In this document: positions 10,463-23,372 of the stretch, piece after piece
Position numbering within the stretch: position 1 is the stretch's first letter
Layout: every line of letters starts with the position of its first letter
Assembly: GCF_003254395.2 (NCBI RefSeq)
Contig: NC_037647.1
Span: 7,891,925 to 7,955,924, forward strand
Length of the DNA stretch: 64,000 bases
From: Apis mellifera
Taxonomy: Eukaryota > Arthropoda > Insecta > Hymenoptera > Apidae
Direction: 5' to 3'
Program-made: the position numbers and the translations under genes
Notes under the pieces: generated by a model
Seen by the model: only the letters and a program-made list of their open reading frames with translations
Databases searched by the model: none
What the model was told of the DNA's origin: nothing

Positions 10463-13232
10463 TGGTTCTCCCGACTTTATAAAGAAACGCGTACACCGAG
10501 GACCGCACATGAGTCCAGCACGCATGATGCGTAGCTTGCAGTGTTGCATTTATGTCGCGTGCCGGCCACGTAACCCCGCAGACACGGTTGCACGCGTGCG
10601 ACACTCGAAGCGCGTGGACGCGAAAACCGCCTCAATTAAGAGAATAATTAGTCACGAGCCGTTGAGCCAACTTTTCTATCCGTCTTCTCGCTTCCTTCTC
10701 CTCCATGTACATGTATAAATATATATGGAACGTAAGAATGATAAAATTGAACACAAATTTCTATTAATTTTCCTGAAGAAGAAAAATTTAACCCGACCAC
10801 AGAGAAGAGAGATTTAAGGAATAACAACGAGTATCGTTAGTGGACAAGATCTCGTGCGACTGTCGCGGGAACGACGCTTAAACGACGATGTAAGAGGATT
10901 AAGAGGCCCTCATTACCGCTCCTGTAAATCCTCTCGTTAAACCTATTGATAAATCATCATGGTCGCGCGCACCTCGCCTTAACCGTCCACCTCGAAAGGG
11001 TTGGCTCGAGAGTCACGAAAAATCCTGCAACGAAAACCGGATCCGAGGATCGTTCAACGAGGCATGAACGGGCCGCGTCCCTTGAAAACGCGAAATACGG
11101 AGAGGGATTAATCGGGAGCGTATCCCCAAAGGATGGATTTCGATCGATTAAGGTCCTCTACGAGAGATCCATTAATTTGACGCGGTTCTCCTCCTCGTTT
11201 TTCTTTTTCCAACGTATCGATCGATCGATCGACTATTACCGGTTCCGCGGCGACTGTTAATCCTCCGCGAGCCGATTGATAAATCACGGGGAACATTGTA
11301 GGTTCGCGCGACTCCAAGCCGCGGCCGGACAGAGTCCGGATTAAAAAGCGCAGCATTTTTCGCCTTGCCGGCGATAAATCGTCGCCGAGAGGGGCCCGTT
11401 GAAGAATAAATTACCCTATTGATAGTTTCATAAATAATACAATTGTGAGGATTCCGAGCATCGAGGAGCGTGTGATTTATCGAGGAACAAACAGCCAGGG
11501 TCGTCGCCAAGGCACGCGAGTGTTGGTTCCTCCATTTCTCGAGGTGTATTCGTCGTCGCCTTACTTTCGATTAAGAGAAGCTAAAGGAATCTCGAAACGA
11601 AACGAGAAAGGGTGGAATATTTATAATCCACGAAGAGAAAGATGCTATATATATATATATAGAATCGTTGTTTGGAATGGAAGAATAATTAAACGAAGAG
11701 ATGATTCCAAGGTATTTAGTTTTCGAAGAGGTTCCGATCGAGTATATATATTACGGAGAAGCAGGATCCGTGATGGAAGAGCGAATTCTCGAGACAGTTC
11801 TCACCGAGCGTCGTGTTCCACCGAGCTGCTCGTATAAATCTGTCCGAACCACGAGTTATACGGGCTGCTAGTCGTCTCGAGCCAAACTTTCGCCGCTTTC
11901 CCCTTCTTCTTCGTGCTTCATTCGTTTCTTGCCACTCGGACAACACACCGTTGCTCGATCGTATTCCGAGGATCTTCTTCGTAGAATGTTAATTCGCCTT
12001 GTTTCCTCTTCATTTCGCGGAACGAAAATCTCAACACCATTCGAAACACGACGGTATTATTTTAGAGTAACTTAGAGTAGAAAGAAACGCGGCAAGATGA
12101 TTCCTATCATTCGGAACGCGTCGTCGAATCCTTTCTGGAAACCCGGCAAATATGCATCGATTTTACTCCCCGTTCCCTCGATAAAGCATCGACGATCGAG
12201 AGGAGCGGTGTTAGGGGCTGCTCCCGCCAAGTGAAACTGTGTCGTGCGTCGTTTCGAAGCCGGATCGGGCCGCTCCTCCATCCTCCGTTCAATGAATAAT
12301 ACCTGGTGGTGTTCGAGGCCGTGTGCCGCACAATGTTGTTGTACCCGGCCCGGAGAGAGGTTGAGAGAGGTTGGTGTGCGTGCGCATGATCTACGGGGGT
12401 TATTACAACGGCAGCAAGCCACGACGAAGGCGAGTGCTCACCGAGAATACCCCTCCTATCTACTCTTTAGCCTCTGCCACGATATAACATCCTCGCCCCC
12501 ACCGGTCCCCGGCTGAATAACGAGCCGGCCGAGCGGCGCGTTCGTTCGCGTATTTCTTCGCGGATGCTCGAGTTCCGGTCGAAATTAGGCTAGCTGCCCC
12601 GCGGATCGACCTATGCCGCAATATACCCAGCAGAAAATTTACGACCACCCGGCCGATGTATATCCTCGAAACGTTTGGAGATCTCTCGAAGCACTTGTTG
12701 AAATCTCTAGCGAGATCTCGGAAGAAGATATCCCAATTTTTCGATCTTACTCGCACAGAAGGAATTGGGCCTGGACGAGATTCGAGTCGGGAGATGAGAA
12801 TTTTATCTCACGCGGATGGAACGGTGATGGGGTGGAACGGTATGAAGGGGAACGAGAATGAAAGTCGGAACGAGCTGGCACGAATATCGCGAGATGGTCC
12901 TTACCAATAACCGGAATTGCACCGACCCGCTGTGAGTAGTTTTCGTTATTCGAGCGTGAAGTATTATCACGAAGGAGGATAAATGGAGGTAGGCCGTGGT
13001 GGAAGAGGAATAAAAGAGGTGGGCCAGAGCAACATTTACCCGTCCGCTCTGATCCGACGAATGGGAGGAACAGAGGGAGAGGGAGAGAGAGAGAGAGAGA
13101 GAAACGAGAGTCGAATGAGAATGAGAGCCGGAAAGTGCAATTTGTAGTCGCTCTCATTTGTCACTGTATCTCTCCCTCCGCCTCTTTCACCCTCCTCCCT
13201 TCCCCACTACTTTTCATCGTTCCTCCTTCTGC

Positions 13233-13262
13233 CTCTCTCTCTCTATATATATATATATATAC
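13233..13262. repeat. (TC)n(TA)n compound microsatellite
   Basis: About six TC units run into about nine TA units. Confidence 0.88.
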
Positions 13263-13445
13263 TATTTTTCTTCCTCTTCTCCCTCTCTCTTTCTCCCCTT
13301 TCGCGTTCGAGTCGCGAGTCCTCTTTCTGCCTTCCACTTGTACGCATTCGCGTACACGAATGATACTCCCACTTCTCTTTCTCCCCCTTTCTCCCCGTTC
13401 GTCGTTTTTTCGACCGCTGCCACGTTTCTCCTCGCCTCGCGCGTG

Positions 13446-13446
13446 T

Positions 13447-13484
<38 letters not shown>
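13446..13484. repeat. (AT)n microsatellite
   Basis: AT dinucleotides with one aaat interruption, over about 39 bp. Confidence 0.88.
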
Positions 13485-16400
13485 GCATCCACACGGGGGA
13501 ATCTTGCGAGATAATAAGCTGATAAGGGATTTATAAATCCACTCTATGCAAAATACACGCGCATCTGTCAGGCCGGTGGAACGATCTCTCTGTGATTAGC
13601 TCGGTTGTGTACCCGTGTTACGATCTTTTTCTATTTTCTTCCTCCTCCTCCTCCTCTTTCCTCCGACACAGTGTGCGCGTGTAACGAACAAAGGGAAAAA
13701 AGAAATTCCACTCGTTAGCATTTCGAAGCGAAATCTCAGAGAGAGGGAGAGGAAAAACGAAATTATCGCGACATTTACTTGGATCGCGTGTCCAGCACGC
13801 TCGATATCGACCGATTAATAACAATACCTAATACCCTTTGCCGAGATCTTATTCGCCGAGATTATTCGCGCGTAAACGCGAATGAAACGTTTTCGCGAGG
13901 ATAATAATGACTTCATAAAAAAAAAGAAAGAAAAGAAAAGAGAAAAGAAGAAAAAGCGACGATTTCTTGGAAGAGCGTTCACGAGCGTTTTCGAGGGCCC
14001 CCATTAAAGGGGTTGGGACACGGGCGACACTGGGTGGAGGAACAGTGGAGAGCCATATCCCGGTATATTAACACGTAACACATCAAAAACACGTCACACG
14101 AGGGTACACCTGCGCCTCGACTATCCCCTCGACCAACACGCTTATACCTTATTTATGCCCTGTAAAGGCTGTGTTTTCGACACACGAGGGCCCCGATGGA
14201 AATCGAAACGCGCGTCTCATTCACGTGGCCCGGTTATAAACGTCCGCGTAAATTCGAGGCTGGTTAGAGATCGTAAAGTAGCCGGATACTCTCGATACGG
14301 CTCGCCACAAGAAAATCATAAAGTCCGGTTTGTGTTTGGTGTTACCACTCGAGAGTGAGAGTGAGAGAGAGACCATTCTCCATCCTATTTCGCGAATTCC
14401 AATCTCGTATCATGGCACAAGTATCGTCCGATCGAAAAATTTAACTTTGTCGAGGAATTTTCGTTTCTCGAGAGTGGAGAAAAATTCAGATCGATGGAAA
14501 GGAAAATTCAGCGGGGATGATTGGCGAGAAGAAGATGTATATGTGAGAAAGCGATGAAGATATATGTGAGGAGGAATGGGCGGGCTACGAAACGGTAGCG
14601 AGGCAGAAAATAGGCCAATCCCCGAACACACCATCGGTTTTTGTCGTGACAAGAAAAGGAGCGACGAGCCGGCAGATATCTCGATTAGATTTACAGGCGC
14701 AACTACGACGGGGTCGTGCGGTGGTCCCCGCGCGGTGCCTCACGTTGGCAATGCGTTGGCTGCCACAACAGGCCGTCTGCTCTTATTATTATAAATTATT
14801 TATTTGCATTTCCAAATGATCCTTGAAGAATCACGGTATTATGCTAATGCGGAGATTAACATATAGGGAGGCCCGGCGCGATATTTCAACTCGCCTCACC
14901 ATTTAGACTGTGGGAGTCTCTCTCCTCTCTACTAGCCAACGGTGTTTGATCTCCACACGACTCGAAAGAAAGGTGCGGGCCGGGGATATTTTATCATTTC
15001 TCCCCCCCTCTACAAAAGAAGATTCGTACGGCCTGGCCGGGGAATTCCTCTGGCCTGCCTGGCCCCCACAAAGGGAAAAACAATGCTTTCCACCCTGCCA
15101 ATCCTTGGCCGCTCGATCCGCCACCTTCGGGAACAAATACAGACACGCGCACCATTTCTCTAATTAAAGTCTCGCGAAGATCTCGTCCGCTTTTTCCTTT
15201 TCCTTTCCTGAAAAAATTCTCCGCCCTCGAGAAGATCGAGAATTCCGTAAAATAGCATCTCCTTTTAGCAATCCATTTATCCACGGTCGTGGAACAAAAT
15301 TCGATCGAGTTAACACTCGCGCGACGACGCGTCAAACCGTCGAACGTCGTAATCTTTCGGCGTAATATATCACGGCGTGGCTGGAGGGCGGCTAATTTTC
15401 GCGTTGGCGGTCGCGTTTCGAAGGGACGGAGGGAAGGGGAGGAGGTTGAACGACTTAACCAAACGTAATTAACGTTGGCCTATCATTATGTGGTAGCGGG
15501 ACCACACCCTCGTCACATTATATGTTTATAAATCAGGGCGGGGAACGGGTTGTAAAAAAAAAAAAGAAAAAAAAAGAAAAAAAACACGAGGACGAAAATC
15601 GAACGAAGTCTCCGGGGGCGCCTCCTCCCGACCGACGAACGGGGGGAACGAATGGAGGAGGGTCGGGGAGAGAGGGCCTTGGCGTCCGTTGGCGAGCAGG
15701 TAGAGGAATTCTTATGCTAATGATTTTATGATCGTGGAAATGAATGCTCGTCATATTTTTTTAATCGCCTGGGTTTCCACGTAGCCCGCGACCGACCGGC
15801 CACAGACAGACAGAGAGAGAGAGAAAGACTTCTCTCCTCCTCCCCGCCCCTCGTATTATACACTCGCGTTCCTCCTTCTCCCGGAGAAATCAAATCCTTT
15901 CCCCGCGTCCATCGTGTCCACCACACTTTATGCCCATCCGTTTTTTTATCCTCCAGTTGTTACAGTCTTAACCGGGACGGGTGAGTCTTATACTCACAAG
16001 TGTACCACTCATAATCGTAAAGTAAAACTCGCGCGGAGGAAACGAGAAACATTCCTTTTCAAACGGAATTTCTCGAAACGGTATTTCTCGCTTTCTTTCG
16101 CGAGAACCATGGGAACGGATTTCGAGAAACTTTCGAGTATAGAGAATATCGTAAGTGGTTTCCACTGCTTTGGATTTTGGATGGAATCTCGATTGTCACG
16201 ATATCATTGCATTGTATCATGATCGAAAAAATTAAGAAGATCAGAGAAAGACAATTGTAAAAAGAAAGAAACAACGAGAAATAAGATGGAAGGATAAGAC
16301 GCGAAATGGAAAAGCGGAAATGCGTTGCACGTTGCATCGCGGCTCTCGATGAGATTCGTTAAACGGATAAAGCGGGGAGAATCATCGGCGTGAAGAAGAT

Positions 16401-16720
16401 TCGAGGAACGAGAGTGGTAAACTTAGCTTTCCTAACTAAGGGAAACAACAAGTGTGCGTGTCAAGTGGCGTGTAATTAATCGTAATCTAGATCCAGTTGT
16501 GCACGTTGATCCCCGGCGCGAAGAAACCGGGTTGTGCAAGAATCTCGTTTCATTTTCATATCAATCGCATCTCCACTCTCTCCATCCTCGTCCCTATCCT
16601 TTTATCTCGTTCCACTTCACGGAAGAACACCTTTCGATAAATTTCAACTTCAATTCCTCCGCTGCTCTATTTTTTTCCCTTCCTTCCTTTCTTCCTTCCT
16701 TTCTTTCTTCCCTTTTCTTC

Positions 16721-16741
16721 TCTCTCTCTCTCTCTCTCTCG
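16721..16741. repeat. (TC)n microsatellite after TTCC-rich stretch
   Basis: About ten TC units preceded by an irregular (TTCC/TTTC) pyrimidine stretch from about 16675. Confidence 0.85.
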
Positions 16742-18039
16742 TTCGAAAGAAACTCACGAAGGCGAGATCCTCGAGGCGGTGGCTCGGTGAGTGAGACGTC
16801 GAGGGGAAACGGCGATGCGCCACGGAACATGCATTACGAGGTAACAATTACATTGTGTTCGCGCGAACCGCGCGTATGTAAATGCAACGGTGAGGAGGAG
16901 GCGACGTGGACAGTGCGTATAAAGGTGCTCGCGCAACTCTGGCTGGTTGGCAGGTGTGTGCCAACAGCTGAGCTCCAACCACCCACACACACGCACGCAC
17001 AAACACCCAGCCAAGACCGACACCTTGATGGATACTACCGTGTCCCTGTTTCGCGTTGCGTTGCGCAAGGTGCATCGTGCCTGTTTTCCTCCGCTTAACG
17101 AGCACGGATAACGTAATCCTTTCCAGGCCTATTGTATCGCCCTGCTCAGATCATTCCGTTTCCTAATTTCCTACTCGGACCAGAAAAACTTTTGCCAACG
17201 AATTCCCTCCCCTCGACGAGATGAGATAAACTTGGGACGCGCAGTTTTTCCGAAAAATGATTCGGTTCGTAGAAATGGAAGACGAAAGTTTCGCAATGGA
17301 AATAGATAAAACGGAGAAAACGGAGTGTGATAAGCAAACGGGGCGGTTGAACCGGTTGAAATACGACTTCCTCCTCGTCGGAAAGTGGCACTGTTTTGCC
17401 TCGCCTCTCTTTCTTTCTTTTTACGCGCGTATCAGTACGAGAGTATTGCTCGAGCATTCCTCTTCCGGATTTCGTATCGGCCCACCGACGTAACGGATAT
17501 AGCAGCGATAAGAGCGCGAAATCCTTGAGCAGGTGGCCGGGCGCCGCCTCCCGACAGGTCAGGAACGGTAAACGTTTCTTCTTCAAGAGCATTGTTAGAC
17601 GCACATGCTCGTCCAACATTTTTACAAATGTTATATATATAGGTCAAAATTAGCATCCCCCACCGTTAATTGCGCCCGGAACACCAGCCTTCCCTTTACG
17701 TTACGTTAACACGTGTACGAAACACCTTTGCAACGCCGAAAGGTGTTGGCGCGAGAAAATGCGGGTCAAGGGTCTCGAGGGAGCGTGTTTCCTTCGAGAT
17801 TTCATTGATTGAAACGATCGTAAATAAAAAAAAGAAAAGAGAAAAGGAAAAGATCGCAAAGAAATATTTTATTTCTGTTTGTCAAATCTGAATCCGCGAG
17901 GAAGAGGAAAGCGATATGGATGGAAAATTCGTGGTGTATTTCGTAAGATCGAGGAAGGAAAGAAGAAAAAAGAAAAAAGAAAGGAGAGGAGAGGAGAAAT
18001 CGCGCCCCTCTCGGGATTTGAAACAACAATCTAATCGCG

Positions 18040-18095
18040 GACGCCATTTTGTTTCTGCCTACCGGAGCAGTAGTTGATATATGATCCCATTGGCT
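18040..18095. promoter_or_regulatory. Promoter-like motif pair: YY1-type and inverted CCAAT
   Basis: gacgccattttg (18040-18051) is a good YY1/Pho-type site; its reverse complement is CAAAATGGCGTC. An inverted CCAAT box, attggct, lies at 18089-18095. Such pairs mark TATA-less promoters in animals, but no gene start is recognised nearby. The TC run at 18181-18205 lies about 90 bp to the right. Confidence 0.25.
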
Positions 18096-18180
18096 ACCAA
18101 GCTGTTCGGTTCCCAGCTCTGTACTGGACAGCAGCCTCGACCTCAACCTCATGGTGGTTGCTATATAGCCATAAGCCTGA

Positions 18181-18205
18181 CTCTCTCTCTCTCTCTCTCT
18201 CTCTC
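18181..18205. repeat. (CT)n microsatellite
   Basis: Uninterrupted CT dinucleotides, about twelve units. Confidence 0.88.
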
Positions 18206-18264
18206 ACTTCCTTCGGTTGCCCTGGCAATTAAAATTCTTTTCCTCCCGCCATGGTTGCTCCTGC

Positions 18265-18288
18265 ATCTTCTTCTTCTTCTTCTTCTTC
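18265..18288. repeat. (CTT)n trinucleotide run
   Basis: About eight CTT/TTC units. A second, less regular TTC/CTC stretch lies at 18376-18420. Confidence 0.85.
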
Positions 18289-20674
18289 GTCTTCTTTCTT
18301 GCGGTCCGTCTGCCTTCTCCCGTCTTCTCTTCGCCATTCCCCCGCACCTTCTTACCTCCTCCTCGTGCTTACTTCACTTCTTCTTCTTCCTCCTCCTCCT
18401 CTTCTTCCTCTTCTTCTCTCGCATCATCTCTTGGTACGCGCGGAAGATAGGCGTAGCAATTAAAACTGCCCGCTCGGGCCCGGACGTTTACACGATCCTT
18501 AACTGCTGGTAGCGCGAGGGTTGAGGCTGGCAACTGACGTGGCCAGCTTAAGTAGCCGGTCAAGGGAAACGGGTAATTATACGAAATGTCCGTGTTTTCG
18601 AGCGCGCTATCATCGAGTCGAGGCGAAAGCACCTCGACGATTGGTCGAGGCGGCTTCGTTAACCGTTTAACCATATTCCCGATACTTCACCAATCTTCTC
18701 GAAAAATATTCGCGATAAATCGGATTAAGATAACCGCGTCGTTAATTAATCGTATTAAAATCCCATGATTCTCTCGTTTAGCTTAGTTTTCCTTAAGATT
18801 TCCTTTTTAAAGAATCCCTAAAGGCTAATCTTTCCCTCGGCTCGTTCCAATTTATAAAATGGGTTAATTCCAAGAGTTAAATTGAGATATTGGAAAAAGA
18901 AAGAGGGAGGATTAATCGAATCGTAGGACGAGAAATTGTATCGATAGCAAGGTCTGCGATATTCCTCTCGTTAACGGCGATGTACGTGGATAAGCGGGGG
19001 ATCAAAGAAGGGGGAGGGGGGGAACGATATTAAACGCGTTAGAATCCTTTCACTCTCTCGGGCACAGGCGGCGGACGGTGAAAAATTATCGTACGAGTCA
19101 AAAGTTACCGCGTGCATTACGGCTGCTGCTCGTTACGCGCGCGTGAAATTGAGTAAGAAACGAATTTATGGAACGCAACGAATCGAAGACGTGCAAAGTT
19201 CCTCCATGTTCTTCTCGCGCGCATCTCTCGGATCCAAGCGAGAACTTCGCCGACTGACGAGGAGAGGACGAGGTATTGAAACGTATATATCGGCTCACAC
19301 CGATCGATGCGTCAACGAATTTCGCCGTTAATTGATTAATAAAAAGAACGAAAACTCGTCCCGTAATTACGACGCGTTAATTTATAATTGACTCGCGTAT
19401 AATAACTTCGATGCAATCTGTCCGCGCAAACGATATTCGTTCCTTCGTTTCGATATTATTCTCGAGGAGATCGTATCTCGAATTCTCGTAAATTCGTCGC
19501 GAAAAATCGGTGTCGTCCACTTATATTATCGTTCAATCGCGTTACGGAGTGGCGTCCGTCGAAGAGGCAGGTGGACGTTCTACATCGATTCTAGTCGAAA
19601 AAAAGTCGTTCCCATATATATGTACGCGTATATTATTTTCAACGGTGAATGCACTTCGTAAAAGTTGTATTTTACCAAGTTTATACGGTTGATCGACACT
19701 TGAGATGAGATAAATCTCGAGATATTCGTTTAAAAAGTGAGTAATCGCGACGCGTAATGTAATTTTCCACCGTCTCGTTCAATTCTCTCGAGATTTATCG
19801 GCGATACACGCCGTTCAAAGCAGGTGGAACGCTTTCGACGATCAACGATCGCTACTAATTGCCGTACCCTCGCTTTCCACGTGGACGCCGCATTCCAGGA
19901 ATACCTGGATACGCGGTGATACGAGGTCGATTACATTACGGATAAAACACGATCGGTTCCCTCCTCTTTCCTTTCATTCGAAGAAAACGAACAATTCTTG
20001 ACAAATTGTTCCCCTTTTCTTCTTTCTCCTCCCCTTCTTTCTTTTCTTTTTCCATTCATCATTTACCTGTACAAGAGAGATCACGATCGAGAGAGAGAGA
20101 TTCGAAAACCCACGCGCTCAAGTATCGAGAAACATGCAAATTTCACGGAGCAAAAAAAAAAAAAAGAAAAAGAAACGAAGAGGTTCCGTTATCAAGGAAT
20201 TAGCGATAAAACAGTTCCCATAACGTGGCTCCTCTCGTTGGCTAATTCGTACGACACGCGAGCAACAAGCGGACAAAGAGAAGTTACTAATTTCGAGCGG
20301 AGTCTATATTTGGGTTCTCGCGTGTGCACTTCACCTCTGGCTCCGGTTCCTTTTTCTTTTCCTTCCCCTCCTTCCTTCCTTTTTGCTCTTTCTTTTAATA
20401 TCGTCGCCGAGGCCCCAGACTCCATAATATGCGAGGTCCGTATACGCGAGGCTGGGGGCCCCGCCGGTGTGGTTGTCGGTCGTCGGGCACACAGGATATA
20501 GGTACCGGCCTTAACCGTCGCTATGGTCGCTAAAGCTAAGCGTGTATGCATGTTCGGTGCATAAATAAGGAGCACAGCTCGGGAGGCATTAAATCACGTG
20601 CGGGGATCGCGCGCGTATATGTGTGTAAGAAAGAAAGAGGAGGGGAGAAGAGAGAAGAGAAGAGAGCGGAGGAT

Positions 20675-20728
20675 GGAAAGAAAGAAAGAAAGAAAGAAAG
20701 GAGGAAGGAAGGAAGGAAGGAAGGAAAG
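20675..20728. repeat. (GAAA)n(GGAA)n compound tetranucleotide repeat
   Basis: About five GAAA units followed by about five GGAA units, within a longer purine-rich stretch (about 20628-20735). Confidence 0.88.
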
Positions 20729-21469
20729 ATAGAACGGGGAAAGGGTGAACGAGGAGCGAAAAATCGAAAAGAGGTAAAAAAGGAGAGGAGAGACAAAGAC
20801 GCGGTCGGTCCAAGAGTGGAGCATCCGTGGACGGATGGAGCTGCTACACACAGCGTTACGTCCCCGGTTGCGTTCGAGTTTGCATCGGGCCGCGCACCCC
20901 CGTCGAGCCAATATGCCCCTCGCATCAACGGTTGCCCACCTTCTTGAGTAGTCCCGCGATTATGCTCCGTACACGGGTAAACAAGTATCGGGGAACGGTT
21001 TCGCCCATCCGTAACCACCACCCGTCTAATCTTTGCGAATGGAACGGCAATTAAGTCGTCCGATCGTAAAAATCTATCATCTCGCGGAACCCTTTCCCTT
21101 CCCTTCTTTCTTTTCCGTTCGACAACCAAGACGAAAGTCAATTACAGATCGATCGAAAGGAATTTGAACAAAGTTCTATATACGTATGTACTCAAGAAGA
21201 GATTGCAATTGTTGTTGAAAAAAAAAAGAGGGGGGAGGGGAAGAGGTGTGGAGAGACGTTCGTTTCCATCGTTAAGCGCGATGAGACGAAGGGGAAGAAG
21301 TTTCGATTCGGTAACGAGGCAGCAGCGAGAGAGCAAATTGGAAGAAAAAGAAGGAGGCGGTAAAGGCAGTGCCTATCCAAAAACGCCTCGCACAATCTAT
21401 CACGCGCAAAGAGCGCAGCAAGAAGTGAGGTTAGGAATGTTAATGTGGGCAGCGGGAGCGGGCAGCCAG

Positions 21470-21566
21470 TGCGCATGCGCCACCCCCCGCGGGGCCAATC
21501 ACCGCCCGAGAAATGGTAGCTGCGCCCGGAGTCAGCTCGTCGGCCACCATAACCTCGCCAAGATGG
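21470..21566. promoter_or_regulatory. Promoter-like cluster: NRF-1 palindrome, CCAAT box, YY1-type site
   Basis: Within 97 bp there is tgcgcatgcgcc (21470-21481), matching the palindromic NRF-1 consensus; ccaat (21495-21499); and caagatgg (21559-21566), a YY1-type core. The local DNA is GC- and CpG-rich compared with its surroundings. This is the arrangement of a TATA-less housekeeping promoter. The only frame starting here (21513-21764, 83 aa, beginning MVAAPGVSSS) is not recognised and runs into a TC repeat, so any transcript could be noncoding. Confidence 0.35.
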
Positions 21567-22142
21567 AAGAAGAATAAGTTCGGGGTGGAACGCGCGATCT
21601 TCCTTTCCCTTCTTTCTCTCTGTCTCTCTCTGTTCCCAACGAAGACATCCTCCGTGGACTTCAAAAAGTTCTCTCGAGAAATGGAGGAACGTCTCTCGTC
21701 CTTCGCTCTCGTGCCCCACATTCTCATCTTCGAAGAAACAGAGTTTCTAATTCTCTTGATTTGAGATCGATATATACAACGAATATTCGTTCCTTTCTCG
21801 AATGGAAACGAAGGGAGGAGGTGAAGAAGAAGGAAATTGGAGAAGGTAAAGTGTACTCGAAAGCTTGTGTAAATCTCGTTGATGGAAATCGTCCGCGGAC
21901 CTTCGGTTTGTTCGGTGATTACATCCTGCGGAGAACGCGTTCGCCGGTAGCACGAGTCTCTCCCTCTCTCTCTCTCTCTCTCTTCCCTATCTCTCTCCAA
22001 GAATCTTCTTTCTTCACGGACGCCGAGATTAATGAGCGCACCGCTCGGTACTTTTAATTCCAAAGACCGAGTGCAAATAAGTACCGCCATCCGTCTTGTC
22101 CGCCAATTACCACTAAGCTGTTCTTTCTTCATCCTCCGTGTC

Positions 22143-22143
<1 letters not shown>

Positions 22144-22169
<26 letters not shown>
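22144..22169. repeat. (TC)n microsatellite
   Basis: About twelve TC units. Confidence 0.88.
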
Positions 22170-22174
<5 letters not shown>

Positions 22175-23321
22175 CTCTCCTTTCGCCAACAGCGTCTAAT
22201 CACGTATCGAGGAGTAACTAATAGCCGAACTACAACATGTCTCGAGACCGCGATCGAACTTCGTCGTGGATGTTGATGGATTTCTGTTGGACGTTTGACA
22301 GGCGGTAGCGAAGTAATGAAGACGGCGCTCGATCGCCATTTCCCGTCCAAATATCCCCCGATCCGTTCCATCTCTCCCGAACGTGGTAACGGTAAGTGAT
22401 TGTGACACGGTTTGAAAAGTTGCCGTCGATGTATATACCTTCTTACGGTTTATGACCTCTTTCCTTTTGAGAGAGAGAGAGAGAGAGAAAGTTCGATCGC
22501 CTCGAATCTCTAAAATCTTCGCTTCTTAAATCGTCAATTACCGGGAACCGAGCGTAGACTTTTGTCTCCGGCGCTGTCGCATTAAAGCAACATTGAGAAA
22601 AGTTGGACAATAATGTTGGAATACCTACAACGTCCAGGTATTCCTGGTCGAAACGGTTAAACATCGATTACGCGCGCGCGTGTGCGTGTGTGCGTGTATA
22701 AAGGTACCTGTACGCGGTCACGATGAATGTAAACAACGATGGGTGATGCACGCCAATCACGTCGGGACGTTCCACCCACGTACAACAGGGACTGAAATTG
22801 TCTAAAAGTGAACGAGCTTACGACCTTTCGTACGGGCGGAGATCCCAAATTAGAGGAATGTCTGATTTACATCTCGAGATATCTCGGATGAAGCTATAAA
22901 TAATTTCGGTGGTGGAATGTTAATGTGGCCCTAGGCCTCGAACCTGGACCCGATGCTCCAGGACCCCCCGCCAAACGCAGACGTCCACCACTCCACGACC
23001 TTTAAAGAGATACTACCACTATGGACGTTCCTCCTCTAACGTCCCATCGGTTTGCACCGATATTATTGTCGACGAGTTTCCTTGTTTCATGGGGACGGAT
23101 ATAATTTGGATACAATCCTCGAACAATCATATTCTTCGCATAGAAAATCATCACCAAGATTCTTCTTCGATCAAAGAAAAAGGGAGAGGAAGGGAGAGGA
23201 GAAACTCGAATTCGATCTATTTACGAGGAAGATAAACTGTCCAAGAGAGAATCTCGAAGAGATTCCCATTCCCATTGCTTCTGCGACGTAACGGATCGTT
23301 GAAATAGGCGAAGACAGCGGA

Positions 23322-23372
23322 AGATATATATACATATACATACACATATATATACATACATATATATATATA
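23322..23372. repeat. AT/AC-rich microsatellite
   Basis: atatataca-type variants over about 50 bp. Confidence 0.85.

Larger units (their letters stand above)
8401..18039. other. Intergenic region, no recognisable gene
   Basis: I see no conserved protein or RNA gene. Open frames are short, low in complexity or overlap each other on both strands. Contents are simple repeats: GA at 9324-9348, a purine tract at 9858-9959, TC at about 10299-10330, GAG at 10434-10462, TC/TA at 13233-13262, AT at 13446-13484, and TTCC/TC at about 16675-16741. CpG words are frequent. The longest frame, 214 codons at 16454-17098, spans the TC repeat and looks accidental. Regulatory DNA for opa is plausible but cannot be shown from one sequence. 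Confidence 0.6.
18096..21469. other. Intergenic region, no recognisable gene
   Basis: It contains (TC)n at 18181-18205, (TTC)n at 18265-18288 and 18376-18420, and GAAA/GGAA at 20675-20728. Remaining sequence is moderately AT-rich with many short shadow frames. I see no conserved coding or RNA gene. Confidence 0.6.

Noticed and set aside
16454..17098. 214-codon + frame
   Set aside because: It includes the TTCC/TC microsatellite, has no domain I recognise and composition like translated noncoding DNA.
21440..22189. 249-codon minus frame
   Set aside because: It contains RERERER runs from GA repeats and no recognisable domain; it overlaps the promoter-like cluster.
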